Shown here piece by piece: positions 10,188-20,598 of a stretch of DNA of 46,262 nucleotides. Each line of letters begins with the position of its first letter. Position 1 is the stretch's first letter. The stretch is taken from the NCBI GenBank assembly GCA_000697475.1, contig JNEU01000720.1, positions 1 to 46,262 on the forward strand. The letters are read 5' to 3'. Both the position numbers and the translations under genes were made by a program. Source of the DNA: Lichtheimia corymbifera B2541. Its lineage: Eukaryota > Mucoromycota > Mucoromycetes > Mucorales > Lichtheimiaceae. The notes beneath the pieces were generated by a model. That model was not told the DNA's origin and searched no databases. It saw nothing but the letters and a program-made list of their open reading frames with translations.

Positions 10188-12155
10188 ATGCCAATTACAG
10201 CCCACCACGTCAATCAGGTAAAAGAGGAGACCCTCACCCTGTTATGGAGAAGGCAGGTGAAGAAACAGGGTGCTAACGACAAGTGATCTCTTTAGAACGG
10301 CGAGTTGATCTATACGATTTCGACCCCTGAACTCAATGTAGTGGAACAGCAAACGTGGAAGGATATCAAGAATGAACCAGAGCATATTGAATTGTACCAG
10401 TACTTTTATCACGACGATCCACGGCTTACGATTGAGCGAAAGTCGGTCAACAAAAAGTTTATCCAGAACAAGATCCAATCCATGGTGCTTGACAATATCA
10501 CTCAGGGCAATTGTAAGTCGATTGGGTTACACGAGCACGCACGTACTTAACATCAGGCAACATATATAGATGATGCAGCCCTGGATCTCCTGGACAACAT
10601 GGTGGCCTCTGAGAGAAAACCAACAGCGTAAGTTCTTTATGAAAAAAAAAAAGCCAACTCACTCATATTGATGATGGTAGGCTGATGGTGTTACATCTCT
10701 TTGATATCATTCTCCGGCCTCAACAAAATTATGGTTCCGTCAAACAGCTCATGAACATGTGCGAAAAGGCTCAGCGGATCCTGCTCTATATACTGGAAGT
10801 CTTTGGTGCTGGTGTGTTTGATTGTGTCTGGAATATGTTTCGAATGCATGGTGCCACTCGTCTCGGAAAACGGCGTCATGTTCAAATGCTAGCCGAGTTT
10901 GAAGACGAAGATGAAGAACCCTATGAATGTTCTTTGACTGAATTCGATGATCTATGGGACCTCACAGCACGAGCCATTGAATATGTTGAACCACGCTTCA
11001 GATCAGGTGCCGATAGGAAAGAACCTTCCATGGATGCTCCCGGTGGCAAATTGGTAAGAGAGAGGAGAGAGGGATTCACATACAACTCCCACTCATATTA
11101 TGGGCAATTAGCGTCGACAACAAGCTTTGGATGTTATCATTTCAGTACTTGAAGCGGATATTCGTAGTCGTAAAGGTATGTCGTTGTTGTCGGTATAACA
11201 AAAGGACGTGACAACTCATTTCTTTTGGGTTTTAGAGAGTGCAAGTGCCATCACACACTGCATGTTTATGGATATGTTACGGCCAGATAGCACAGGAAGG
11301 AGGACGCAGTTTGATCGGTACTTGGACATTATATTCAGCGCATTTGGATTACACGATGCAAAGGACGAGGACGATACATCACAGACAAAGGACGCATCAA
11401 GTGTGGGTTTCGCTGGACGATTACTCGACATGGTAAGTGATCAATGCATTTTTGTCTACAGCAACATGACGACCTAATTCCCAAATGTAGATGGCGATTC
11501 TATCCTGTTGTCAAAATGCAGTCGCTGCCAAACCACTTGCCCAACAGACATTTCGACGATTCACCAAACTGGATATTGATGGCTGTGCTACATTGATGCA
11601 GGTACTGGGTTTTTCAAAACACGGTCAAGTGGGGGGGGGATGATTATTGACACCCACCTTTTTCATTTTTAGGTGATCCAATGCACAACATTTCTTGCCA
11701 CGCTCTGTGATATGCACCTAAGCGACTCCGACTGTTCAAGAGTACCTGAGAAATGCAAAGTACTGCGCAAGGCATCGATTTACAACCTTGACAAGTTGTT
11801 CCGTTTCAATCTTTGGACTCGGCCCTTGTACCTTGACGAACTCAGTGATGTTTATCGGCATGTCCTTATTATCTACTGGCGCTTTACAACATTTATCCAT
11901 GAGCGATTCATGCGTTTTGAGGTGCGGAGTAGCACTGACAACGTCGTACACAACAAGGTGCTGACAGCATTGACCGATGAGCAACGCGAACGTATTATCG
12001 TCAGTACAGCGGATGCTAGTGAGAAATGGCATCAACATGTTGAAACGATGATTCAAGATGCACTTTCTATGGACCCTGACCAAGAAGATGCCGAGATGCT
12101 TGCCCAACAAATACGGCAAACCGCAAAGCTCCTGGTGATGGAATGGGAAGTCTAA
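10188..12155 (+). CDS. Uncharacterised conserved-looking 510-aa protein
   Basis: Eight exons: 10188-10217, 10296-10512, 10570-10627, 10681-11053, 11112-11175, 11236-11432, 11491-11601, 11673-12155. Every junction is GT-AG and in phase, giving 510 aa. The product looks soluble and mostly helical, with an acidic linker near residues 175-185 (FEDEDEEPYE), no signal peptide and no membrane segment. A hydrophobic helical stretch (VYRHVLIIYWRFTTFIHERF) sits in the last exon. I recognise no domain. The eight consistently spliced exons argue strongly that it is a real expressed gene. It converges on the next gene with only 98 bp between stop codons. Confidence 0.85.
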
Positions 12156-12253
12156 GCAGACCCACTTTTATATATATACCACACTTTCTTTTTTACATCG
12201 CTACATACATACGATTGTTTTTTTTTTTATTTGGTACATACAACACTATTATA

Positions 12254-14503
12254 TCAACTATTTTCTTCTTCGTCTGCGGTACTCAGCCATTCGATAAATT
12301 TCGCACTCTTCTTTTTCAAATCGCTTCCTTCTGGCAAGATCTCATACCAGCCAAGATACACTTCTTCATCCACTAGATCGCAATCATACCATGTCGAGAG
12401 GGCAATCGCTGTTTTGGAAATCATCTCGGGAGCGCGGTGCGTCACAAGCTTTTCCCAAGCCTTCAATAACGTACGCTGATCCGTGGTCGTTTTCACAAAC
12501 TAAAACGTAGCTATGAGTTTGACGTAACAATAAAACACCGGCTGTAGCAGTAGGCTTACCGTTTTGAAAAGTGAAATGCGTGATTTCAAGGTGTGTCCAA
12601 CGCCTGAAGGGTTATCTTGAAGCAAGCTTGCCAAAAGGATATAAAGGAGTTGACGTTTTGATAAATCATTACGCATTTCAAGCTTGGTCACCTCTTTCAC
12701 ATCACTGGAGAGCTTGTCTTGTCGACCTTCTTCTTGGATGAATAACTTTTTGAGATCTTCAATAAGCGCTTCTTCCTGAGCTGATTTCACGGGTGATGAT
12801 GAAGGAGGGGAGTTGGATGATGGAGGAGTGCTAAATAAAAAAGAAAAGTCAGCATGAAATTCATCTCACGTACGCTATAACACTTACATCCTAGCCTGTT
12901 CTTCCTTTGATAAATGCACAATCTTCATCCATGACTTGTTGGTTTGCTAAATATATATGCCATATTAGCAAACTCATCAACCCTCTCTTTTCATCCTTTC
13001 ATTACCGAAATGCGTCCATTCATCAAATCTTGCAAGGGGGTTGCTGGCTTTTGTTCCACAGATAAAGTTCTTGGTCGTTGATGATGATGGTGATGATGAT
13101 GATGCTTTTCTTCTTTATGAGAAACCACGGGTTTGAGTTCTTCCAAAGAAAAAGATGCTGCACCTGCAGGACTACTATGACGAGCCCGGCGTATGCCACC
13201 TGCCGCTGATGTCTCCATAGGACCCAGCTGCTGCTGCTGCTGCTGTTGTTGTTGATAATGATGTTTTTGTTGTTGTTGTTGGGGTGGTGTAGGTGTTGGT
13301 CTGGCTATCGAATCTTCAGTACGTCTGGAGCCATTGTTGTTATTCGATGTTGGACGTTCCTTGAGTTCACTATGACCATGAGCTACATGAAATGTGATGA
13401 TGTTGAGTTAATTCCATCATGGGCTCCCCTCCTCCATCCTCTTCATTTGCATACTTACCAAAGTGACATTTTGGTCCATATTGACAGAAATTATCCTTCA
13501 TGAAGCGTTCGCATAACTTGGTCTTGTACAATGGGTTCTTGTCATTGGTCGTAGCTCCCGGCTTGGCAACCGGATCTTCTTCGGTACCAGTGCGCTCACG
13601 TAACTCAGCAACACCATGAGCAAACGTACATTTGGATCCATAAGAACAACTGCCTTCAGTCTCAAATCGCTCGCAAAGGCGTGTTTTGTACCATGGATTA
13701 TCAGTTGCGTGTGTCGCTTGGTGATTGGAAGGGGTTGTGGTTGATTCAGCCGTGGACGACGATGTTGTTGTGGTTGTGGTGGAGGTCTGATGTTGCTGTT
13801 GCAAAGAACGGCGCTGAGGAGCCAATGAACCACGTGATTGCAGAATATTGCGCTGTGAACCTGCATTGTTGTTCAAACGACCATCGACACGTTGATGATG
13901 ATGGTGGTCATGATCATGACGTCGGGATTGATATCTTTGCTTCTTGCTCTCGATAAAGTGCTGTGCATGTTTAAAGACTTCTTGCATGCTCTTGAAAATG
14001 ACTTTTTCTGAGGCAGTTGCTAGATTGCACCATTGAATATGGACACCGTCGGCATTAGGGAGCACTCGAGCATGGTTGTCAAGAATTTGAGCTAATCGGT
14101 AAACCACTTTTTTGGGCCTAACAGGTTAAATTAGCATATATATCAATAGACAGGTACAATTTGCTTACCTGGTACCAGACAAATAAGTAAGGCCAATAGT
14201 AAATCCTTCCTCGATTCGAAGATCTTTGGGACTAAGTCCTGTGGTTTCAAATGCTTCACGCAAGGCACATCTTTTATATATATATATATATATTGTATGA
14301 TCAACAACAACGTCGTCGTCTTTCGAGTATATCTAAAGGGATGCTTACTTTACTTCGTCCTCTTGACCAATCACCTGTCCTTTAGGACAAAACCAATGTT
14401 TCTTGTTCGTGAACGAGTCGTTTAATAACAAATATTCAACGTTTCTCTGCAACCGATATATCAAGAGTCCAGCGTATAAGTTGTTCTGAGGAGATCGGTC
14501 CAT
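12254..14503 (-). CDS. Nudix - CCCH - CCCH - W2 fusion protein
   Basis: Seven exons: 14503-14349, 14270-14169, 14117-13459, 13382-13006, 12946-12888, 12830-12560, 12499-12254, giving 622 aa; all phases agree. Residues about 10-130 form a Nudix domain like diadenosine tetraphosphate hydrolase (NUDT2), with HWFCPKGQV entering the Nudix box and an [11 protein letters not shown] strand after it. Two CX8CX5CX3H fingers follow near 229-253 and 282-306, each led by YKT(R/K)LCERF, the tristetraprolin-type AU-rich RNA-binding signature; the second is completed across intron 3. Poly-Gln and poly-His linkers lead to a C-terminal W2 (eIF5/eIF2Bepsilon/eIF4G-type) domain ending [13 protein letters not shown]...[12 protein letters not shown]. 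By family, W2 binds translation initiation factors and TTP fingers recruit mRNA decay; a combined role in mRNA translation or decay is inference. The Nudix box deviates from consensus (see findings). Confidence 0.92.
14276..14293. repeat. (TA)n microsatellite inside intron 1
   Basis: A run of about nine TA units lies just upstream (in gene orientation) of the acceptor of the Nudix-CCCH-W2 gene's first intron. Confidence 0.8.
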
Positions 14504-14768
14504 GTGGTAACGCAAGAATGCAAAGATGATTTAGAGCAGCGGCAACAGATCAGACGGCAGATGGCGTTGTGTGCTTGAGAATTGTCAAGAATGTGTTGCT
14601 ATGCTTGTAAGAAACGACTGCAAAGCTTAAAAGGTGGCACACACACACACACCCACGCTCCTCCCATTCTCACTCTTTTCAACAACAGCTGCAAGTGACC
14701 ACACAGAATTGCATGACCGTGAATGCTCTTTTCTTCCTCCTCCGCCTCCTCCTCCTCCTCCTCATTGT
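14504..14768. promoter_or_regulatory. Divergent promoter between Nudix-CCCH-W2 gene and RAD1
   Basis: These 265 bp hold a (CA)n tract at about 14637-14652 and a (CCT)n run at about 14735-14762 that ends just before the RAD1 start codon. The frame upstream of RAD1 is open but contains no in-frame ATG before 14769. Confidence 0.5.
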
Positions 14769-16064
14769 ATGCCCCATTTCAACATGACTTCCTCCTCCTC
14801 CTCCTCCTCCCCTTTGCTTGTCGGTGAACTGATGAGCGTCCGATCGTTGAATAACCTGCTACGTGCAATGAACAGCAAGAACGTATGTAACGCGATCATT
14901 GTGACAAAAAAGCTGTTATTGATACACGTGTTATATATAGGTCGCCACATGCCATATTTTGGATGAAGGCATCACATTTACCGTTATGGAAGGTCGACAC
15001 GTCAAAATGGTGGCCTATCTGAAGCGTAATCTCTTTGACACCTACCGTATCCAAGCCGGTAGTGATCCTATGCAACCCTTTGGTGTTTCCATCGGCACAA
15101 TGCTTGACTGCCTAGGAATACTCATGCCTGCTCCTGGTGAAACCGTAGACGCTTGTAAAATCCGTTATATGGAAGAAGGACAACCCGTTGAATTCACGTA
15201 TGTTTATTTCTTGACATTGCCTGCTGCTTTTGGGATTATTAACACGAGAGGTTTCTTTCTAGTCGAGAAGATCCGGATCATGAAGTACGATGCAGCCTTG
15301 TCACCCTTGAACCCGAACTCGATGATGAATCTCTCACACTAAGCAGCGACATCCAACTTCGTGCTATCATGCGGGTAAGTTTACAATCTTATTAACGCGA
15401 TTGAAAACTTATATATATCATCCTTAGTCTTCAGCTTTGAATGATGCCCTGGGTGATTTGGACAAGTCATGTGACCGTATCACATTCAAGTTCTCTCCGG
15501 AAAATCCGCAGTTCTACCTAAAAGGAGAGAGCGATCAAGGCATGTACGAGGTAAGTGATATAGTATGATGGCAATGACAAGGATACTGATCCTAGGTCAT
15601 GCAGATTGAATATCCGGGTTCTTCAGAAACCTTCATTAGTTTCCAATGCGAAGGAGACGTCATGCACTGGTTAGTTCATCATGCATATGACTATGGTAGC
15701 ACATGGGGGAGAGGAAACTGATGACCAGAATTGAATCATACATAGCTACCACTACTCCCATTTCATGCATTGCAAAAGGGCATTGGAACAATCGGATGAG
15801 GTGTCGATACGTGTATCTCAAGATGGCGTGCTATGCTTGCTGGTAAGTAAATTCCTACTCTTTATGGTGCGATGAAAGCTTATTGGGTACCTATGTACTT
15901 TGATAGTTTCGACTCCAAAGCTCCAGTCGAGAAAGCTACGTGGAATTCACGGCAAGTATTATTGACATAACGCAACATGGATGGCTCATACTGAAGAATC
16001 ACAATAGATCCTGCCTTATTCTCAGCCTGATCAAGATGATGAGGAGCATGTGAGCGATCACTGA
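14769..16064 (+). CDS. RAD1: DNA damage checkpoint clamp subunit Rad1 (9-1-1 complex)
   Basis: Eight exons: 14769-14882, 14941-15197, 15263-15374, 15428-15550, 15596-15669, 15746-15842, 15907-15951, 16008-16064, giving 292 aa (human RAD1 is 282). Diagnostic segments are LNNLLRAMNSKNVATCHILDEGI near the N-terminus, TMLDCLGILM in the middle, and ALNDALGDLD...ITFKFSPENPQFYL and QDGVLCLLFRLQ...YVEFTILP in the second PCNA-like fold. Rad1 forms a heterotrimeric sliding clamp with Rad9 and Hus1 that activates the ATR/Mec1 pathway. Intron 7 has a GC donor (GCAAGT at 15952). The start could also be the in-frame ATG at 14784, and exon 5 could begin at 15605 instead of 15596. Confidence 0.93.
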
Positions 16065-16167
16065 CATCATTCGTAACACGAAGTCTCTCGTTCTATATAA
16101 GCCCTTTGCAAGCATTGTCTTTTTTCCTTTTGCCATCAAATTACATCTTTGGTCCTGCTGGAAAGCG

Positions 16168-17246
16168 ATGAAGTCAGAACAATCCATGACAGCAACAACA
16201 CCACGACGACCTCCTTTTCCAGCATCCTTTTCATCCTCCTTTGCTGGATCGGTAAATACATACATCTGTACATTTTTTTCATTTCATTAAACACGCATGA
16301 TGCTATTGAATAGCAATACTTTGATGCCATCGATGGAACTGTTCAGTTCGATGGGTACGATTCTTCAAGCAACTTGTAATCATTTTATTGACTGTCAACG
16401 CTGTATGTACTTGTATAGATACGAGCTGCTTTCGGACATCCATCGATTTATTCATTTTGACCACAAGACCAAAGTACTCGTTATCACCACACATGATATC
16501 ATATCATGCCCCGAATCCTTCTGGATGGTATGTAATTATAGGAGCACCATCATGGGTTGCAGAGAATAATGTTTGACGATCTTGTAGGATATGGCAACCA
16601 AATACCCAACAACTCGATTCACATTCCTCGTCGATATACTCAGCAGACCTCTACAGCAGCAACAGCAACCCCACAATGTTCGTTTTCAGACAGGCAACTT
16701 GAAGGATTTACAAGAGGATACCTTTGACTTGATTCATTTTCAACGACCTTTGGCAATGCGTGAACTCGATGATATTATTGCCCTATCGAAACCTGGAGCT
16801 TGCGTGCAAACAGTACAATTCCAAATCAAGGTACACTCCTCCTCCTCCTCCTCGGTTGACCACGTGATGAATAACTCACTCTGCCATGTTACATACATAG
16901 CTGCAAAATGGAGACTTGATCCCCTCACGTCCTTTTACACCTCATATCCACAACAGGTTGCATCTCATTCGTGGCTCTACGCGATGGTACAAGCTAGGTA
17001 TGTACATACATGGGTGTCGAAACGGCATTGATTGAGAGAAAAGGTTATATTCACATCCTCTTTTTAAAAATAGCTGAAGCAAGAAGGCGTGATCCAGAAG
17101 GATACGAGCAATTGATGCGATTGATGAAGCAAATGCTTGAAAAGTTGGATGAGGAGGATTTACGCAAACTTGGAAGAGATGGGACAGGACAACAACATGT
17201 TGTAGAATTCGGTCAATGCGTTATGCTTTTAGAACAACTTTCTTAG
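16168..17246 (+). CDS. Class I SAM methyltransferase-like protein with degenerate motif I
   Basis: Six exons: 16168-16251, 16314-16375, 16419-16527, 16588-16830, 16901-16997, 17074-17246, giving 255 aa. It resembles the fungal methyltransferase group in which motif I (VLDVGCGPG.W) is followed by (D)MA..YP...F.G.DI, later by (N)V.F..GN....L.....FD.(V)H.R, then by KPGG. Here the order MDMATKYPTTRFTFLVDI, NVRFQTGNLKDL, DTFDLIHFQRPLAM and LSKPGACVQTVQF is kept, but the motif I position reads VLVITTHDIISCPESFW with no glycines. SAM binding is therefore doubtful, and the protein may be a pseudo-enzyme. It starts 104 bp after the RAD1 stop, same strand. Confidence 0.75.
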
Positions 17247-17460
17247 AAGACCACTTTATTCCCTCCCACACTATATTGCTTGAATGATTGCGATAAAGAA
17301 AAAGAACTATTTGTAATGGCACACTACTACTACTGTTGCTATTGCTGTTGTTCTTGTTGGTTGTTTTTGGGATGATGAAAAAAAAAAGTCGTCGTGGATT
17401 GGTATATATGTGTGTTGTTCGTTTTGTTGGTCTCTCGTCGTCCTCGTTCATGTAGTTGCT

Positions 17461-17977
17461 TTATCCAACCCAACGATGTCCACAATTGCGATTTCCACAA
17501 ACATAGAATAATGTCATTTTTGCGTCGGCTCTGCGTGATGTCGATTGGAAAAACACGGATTCTTCATAGCCACATCTGGGACAAGGTATGTTGGATCGAG
17601 GCTTTACAAGGTAATGTATAAGCATGTCATGTATGAAAATGAATGCACACCCTCTACTCACCAATGTTGGATCCACGCTCAACTCTGATAGCACGGTTGT
17701 TTGCTCTCTAAAGCATAGAATGCGTTACTAAAGGCAAGCGATCCATCCATTGCTCCTGTCAACGTACGATGCTGCGTGTATAATCTCGTGCTTGTAAACA
17801 CATAGATTGGATGCGTCTTCCTCATATTGACAATTCCGGCATGCGAAGAGTAGCTTTCTGTGCTCCTTGTCCTCCCGAGGATACAAAAGGTTGTTGCTTG
17901 AATTACAGCGTGAGATCAAACCAACATTGCCAGTTCATGTCACTTTACCAGTCGAGGCAGTATTTAAAAGTGGCCAT
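17461..17977 (-). CDS. RPB9: DNA-directed RNA polymerase II subunit RPB9
   Basis: Four exons: 17977-17949, 17896-17768, 17707-17662, 17601-17461, giving 114 aa, the usual size. The first 10 codons come from a tiny exon; splicing restores the first zinc ribbon as YCLDCNNLLYPREDK with the second pair in FACRNCQYEE. The C-terminal ribbon reads IPCPRCGYEESVFFQ...FYVCGNRNCGHRWVG. All eight zinc-binding cysteines are present. The linker STEQ-like segment and ELSVDPTLPRS junction match the family. Rpb9 sits at the jaw of Pol II and supports start-site selection, fidelity and transcription-coupled repair. It is divergent from UBC13. Confidence 0.96.
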
Positions 17978-18358
17978 GAAGAACAAAAGAAGAACTGGGA
18001 AACTGGCGAAGGATCGGAGCCAATTTCATTCATTCATCCCGCAACCATCATTGCACGTGACCGTTTCCATGCAAGACGACACCTCTCCTTGAATACCCCA
18101 TCTATCTAAGAGAGAGAGAAAAAGCAGGTGGCTCATGTAAGTTTGGCATGTTGCCATGCAATATCCATTCGGGCAGATGTGGGGGGTGGGGTTACTAATA
18201 ACAGCGTTCGCTGGGGCACACACACCTCCTCCTCCTTACGGGTCACGTGGCCCATGGTTGCCAGCGGAGACCACGTCACTTGAACAAAGTAGCAGCTCGC
18301 TTTCCATAGACCTCTTTCTGATTTCTAGCCAACCTCTCCACCTCCATTCGCCGTCGCC
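17978..18358. promoter_or_regulatory. Bidirectional promoter of RPB9 and UBC13
   Basis: These 381 bp separate the two start codons. A CACGTG palindrome lies at about 18245-18250 (context GGTCACGTGGCCC). Part of the left half is transcribed as RPB9 leader. No TATA box stands out. Confidence 0.5.
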
Positions 18359-19029
18359 ATGGCACTTCCTAAACGCATCATCAAGGTAAGCTGCAATGGG
18401 AATGGAAATAAAGAAAAAAGTAACTGACCTTCTCTTAGGAAACAGAGCGCTTACTCGCCGAGCCTGCACCTGGCATTAGTGCTACTCCTCACGAAGACAA
18501 TTTGCGTTACTTTGACGTCGTCATTGCCGGACCCACCCAATCACCATTTGAAGGTATGGCATATACGAGCATGGGAGAGAGGAAGCAAGCATGACTGATA
18601 ATATATAGGTGGTGTGTTTCGCTTGGAGCTATTTCTTCCAGAAGATTACCCCATGGCTCCTCCCAAAGTGCGCTTCTTGACCAAGATTTACCATCCTAAT
18701 ATCGATAAGCTTGGCCGAATCTGCTTGGATATCCTGAAAGGTATGTATATGTGTATATATCTATATCTATCCCCCACTCAATTGAATCACTCTTTTAGAT
18801 AAATGGTCACCTGCTCTCCAAATCCGGACGGTGCTCTTGTCGATCCAAGCACTGCTGTCAGCCCCTAATCCTGATGATCCTTTAGCCAATGATGTCGCTC
18901 AACATTGGAAAGAGAATGATGAAGCAGCTATTGCAACAGGTATTTCTGGCATTGAGATACACTGAGATCCATCGCTAATGTCTCTATCCTTTAGCACGCG
19001 AATGGACTAGGATGTATGCACAAAACTAA
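18359..19029 (+). CDS. UBC13: Ubiquitin-conjugating enzyme E2 Ubc13 (UBE2N)
   Basis: Five exons: 18359-18385, 18439-18553, 18609-18740, 18799-18939, 18995-19029, giving 149 aa. The start [15 protein letters not shown], the [20 protein letters not shown] segment carrying the HPN motif and the catalytic Cys in RICLDIL, and the C-terminal [11 protein letters not shown] are characteristic of Ubc13. With an Mms2-type partner it builds K63-linked ubiquitin chains, including on PCNA in error-free damage tolerance. Introns are 53-58 nt with GT-AG ends. Confidence 0.97.
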
Positions 19030-19152
19030 TAGCATGCGAGAAGACAAAGAACAAATAAATGGCATACCTTAAACAAATTAGATATATAGATATATATGTG
19101 TGTGCGTCTGGATATTAAAGGAGGATACATTTATTATTACTACTGCTAATTA

Positions 19153-19938
19153 TCAATGGGGAAGAGGCCGCCATCGACCATACACGACGCCGTCATGATA
19201 CCATGCCAGCATGGCAATGATGATTAATATCAGCACAATGGATGCAAAGCTCATATACCGATTCCACTTTTGAAACATTTCATATTCTTGCTCGAGTCTT
19301 CTAGCCCAGCTCATGCGTGATCCAGGGATATCCGGTAATGTGGTGGATACGACGCGCAACAATGTACTGTTGCTCGAATAGTGTTGTTGCTGAGGAACCC
19401 ATAACATGCGAGAAGAGACACGTCCATTGGCTAATAAGGAAGGATGAACCGAGATTAAATTGTACTGTGCTTGGTATCCCTCTTTGGTAGGTAATAGCGA
19501 TGATTGCTGTTGTGGTTGTTTACGTAGTAGAAATGCACCCACCCACCAGCATGGAAAAAAGAGAAATCCAAAAAGAAACAACAAGGATTGTGTATGAAAA
19601 ACAGGGATGGGTGATAAACAAGGCGGTGAGGATGATGATAGATACGTCGCAGGAATCTCAATGGACAACTGCTGCATCGTATTCTCTGAACTACTTGATG
19701 ATGAAATGGTCACCGGTCGTGCAAAATAGCATATTCGTGGTGATATAGCTTTTCGTTGATATGAAATGGGATATGTGCATCGTCGTCGAAATCGTTTGCC
19801 GCTGCTGGCGGTGGTGGTATGGGTTGTGCTGGTGCCACTGCTGCTGCTGGTTGTACTGAGCGAAACGCTACTACTACGGCGACGATGATCAAGATAATGG
19901 TAGCTTGTTGGCGCCCATGTATGTTGTCGAGCACCCAT
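19153..19938 (-). CDS. Two-TM membrane protein with Ser/Thr-rich N-terminus
   Basis: A single-exon frame of 261 aa from the ATG at 19938. Residues 20-50 are Ser/Thr-rich and followed by basic residues. One hydrophobic segment lies at about 117-137 (LLFLFGFLFFPCWWVGAFLL) and a second near 228-246 (FASIVLILIIIAMLAW). The FFPCWWVGA pattern recalls uncharacterised fungal plasma-membrane or ER proteins, but I cannot name a family. It converges with UBC13 (123 bp between stops). Confidence 0.7.
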   Translation of the reverse strand: MGARQHTWAPTSYHYLDHRRRSSSVSLSTTSSSSGTSTTHTTTASSGKRFRRRCTYPISYQRKAISPRICYFARPVTISSSSSSENTMQQLSIEIPATYLSSSSPPCLSPIPVFHTQSLLFLFGFLFFPCWWVGAFLLRKQPQQQSSLLPTKEGYQAQYNLISVHPSLLANGRVSSRMLWVPQQQHYSSNSTLLRVVSTTLPDIPGSRMSWARRLEQEYEMFQKWNRYMSFASIVLILIIIAMLAWYHDGVVYGRWRPLPH

Positions 19939-20598
19939 TATGGATCAAGAAAGAAAAGAAACAAAATATGCCCTCTGAACCATTGTTTGTGTTTCTGGTG
20001 AAATGCGAACAGACCATTTGTTCCTCGTGCCAATGCTCAAGGGGGACGGGTTGGTTTGGTTGCACACACTGCTGCTGGTAAGAAAGGGGAGATACAGTTC
20101 ATGCCAATCATTCTGTGCTCTACATACTGGGTCATTCCAATGCCCCTGCATTCCGTAGAAAAGGAGTTGAAAGGTGGAGTTTATTATGTAAGCTTAGGCT
20201 CATCTTTATAGGTTCAAAATACTTTGTAAAATGAGTTTGACGGAGGGTCACACGCTGTTGGTTTAATGCCGACAGGCAGTAGTAGTAACATAACGTTGCG
20301 CTTTGAGCATAATTGGACACGAATTCCTGGTCACCCCAGAAAGAAAGGGTATATGTAATTATTAGCAAGCTAATGGATTTTTGGCACACCTTGCTACTAC
20401 TCATATAATGTGAATGGCAGTGGGAGCGCTCATCACTCTACTATGGACGGGGAAATTACCAGTGTGCTTCGGGATGTTTTTGAGGACTAAGTCAGGTCCC
20501 TGTGGGAAATTTCGGAATGGTGTTACAGTATGATAAAAAAAAAAAGAAGTGCAGTATCCAGGATCTTTAGTTTCTCTTTTTCTTCATATTACGTTAAA
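19939..20598. promoter_or_regulatory. Divergent intergenic region
   Basis: These 660 bp lie between the two-TM gene and the dehydrogenase. Two antisense frames (19945-20151, 20132-20404) look random: no homology features and no splice support. Nothing else is seen. Confidence 0.4.

Noticed and set aside
14634..14768. N-terminal extension of RAD1 upstream of 14769
   Set aside because: The frame is open but has no ATG and encodes low-complexity (CA)n and poly-Pro sequence. It fits a 5' UTR.
17728..17919. Unspliced RPB9 reading in which the second zinc Cys appears as Ser
   Set aside because: A 52-nt intron (17948-17897) with a tiny first exon restores the CxxC motif, so the apparent loss was an artefact of reading through the intron.
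20132..20404. Minus-strand ORF between the two-TM gene and the dehydrogenase
   Set aside because: No features, overlaps another frame, no splice signals.
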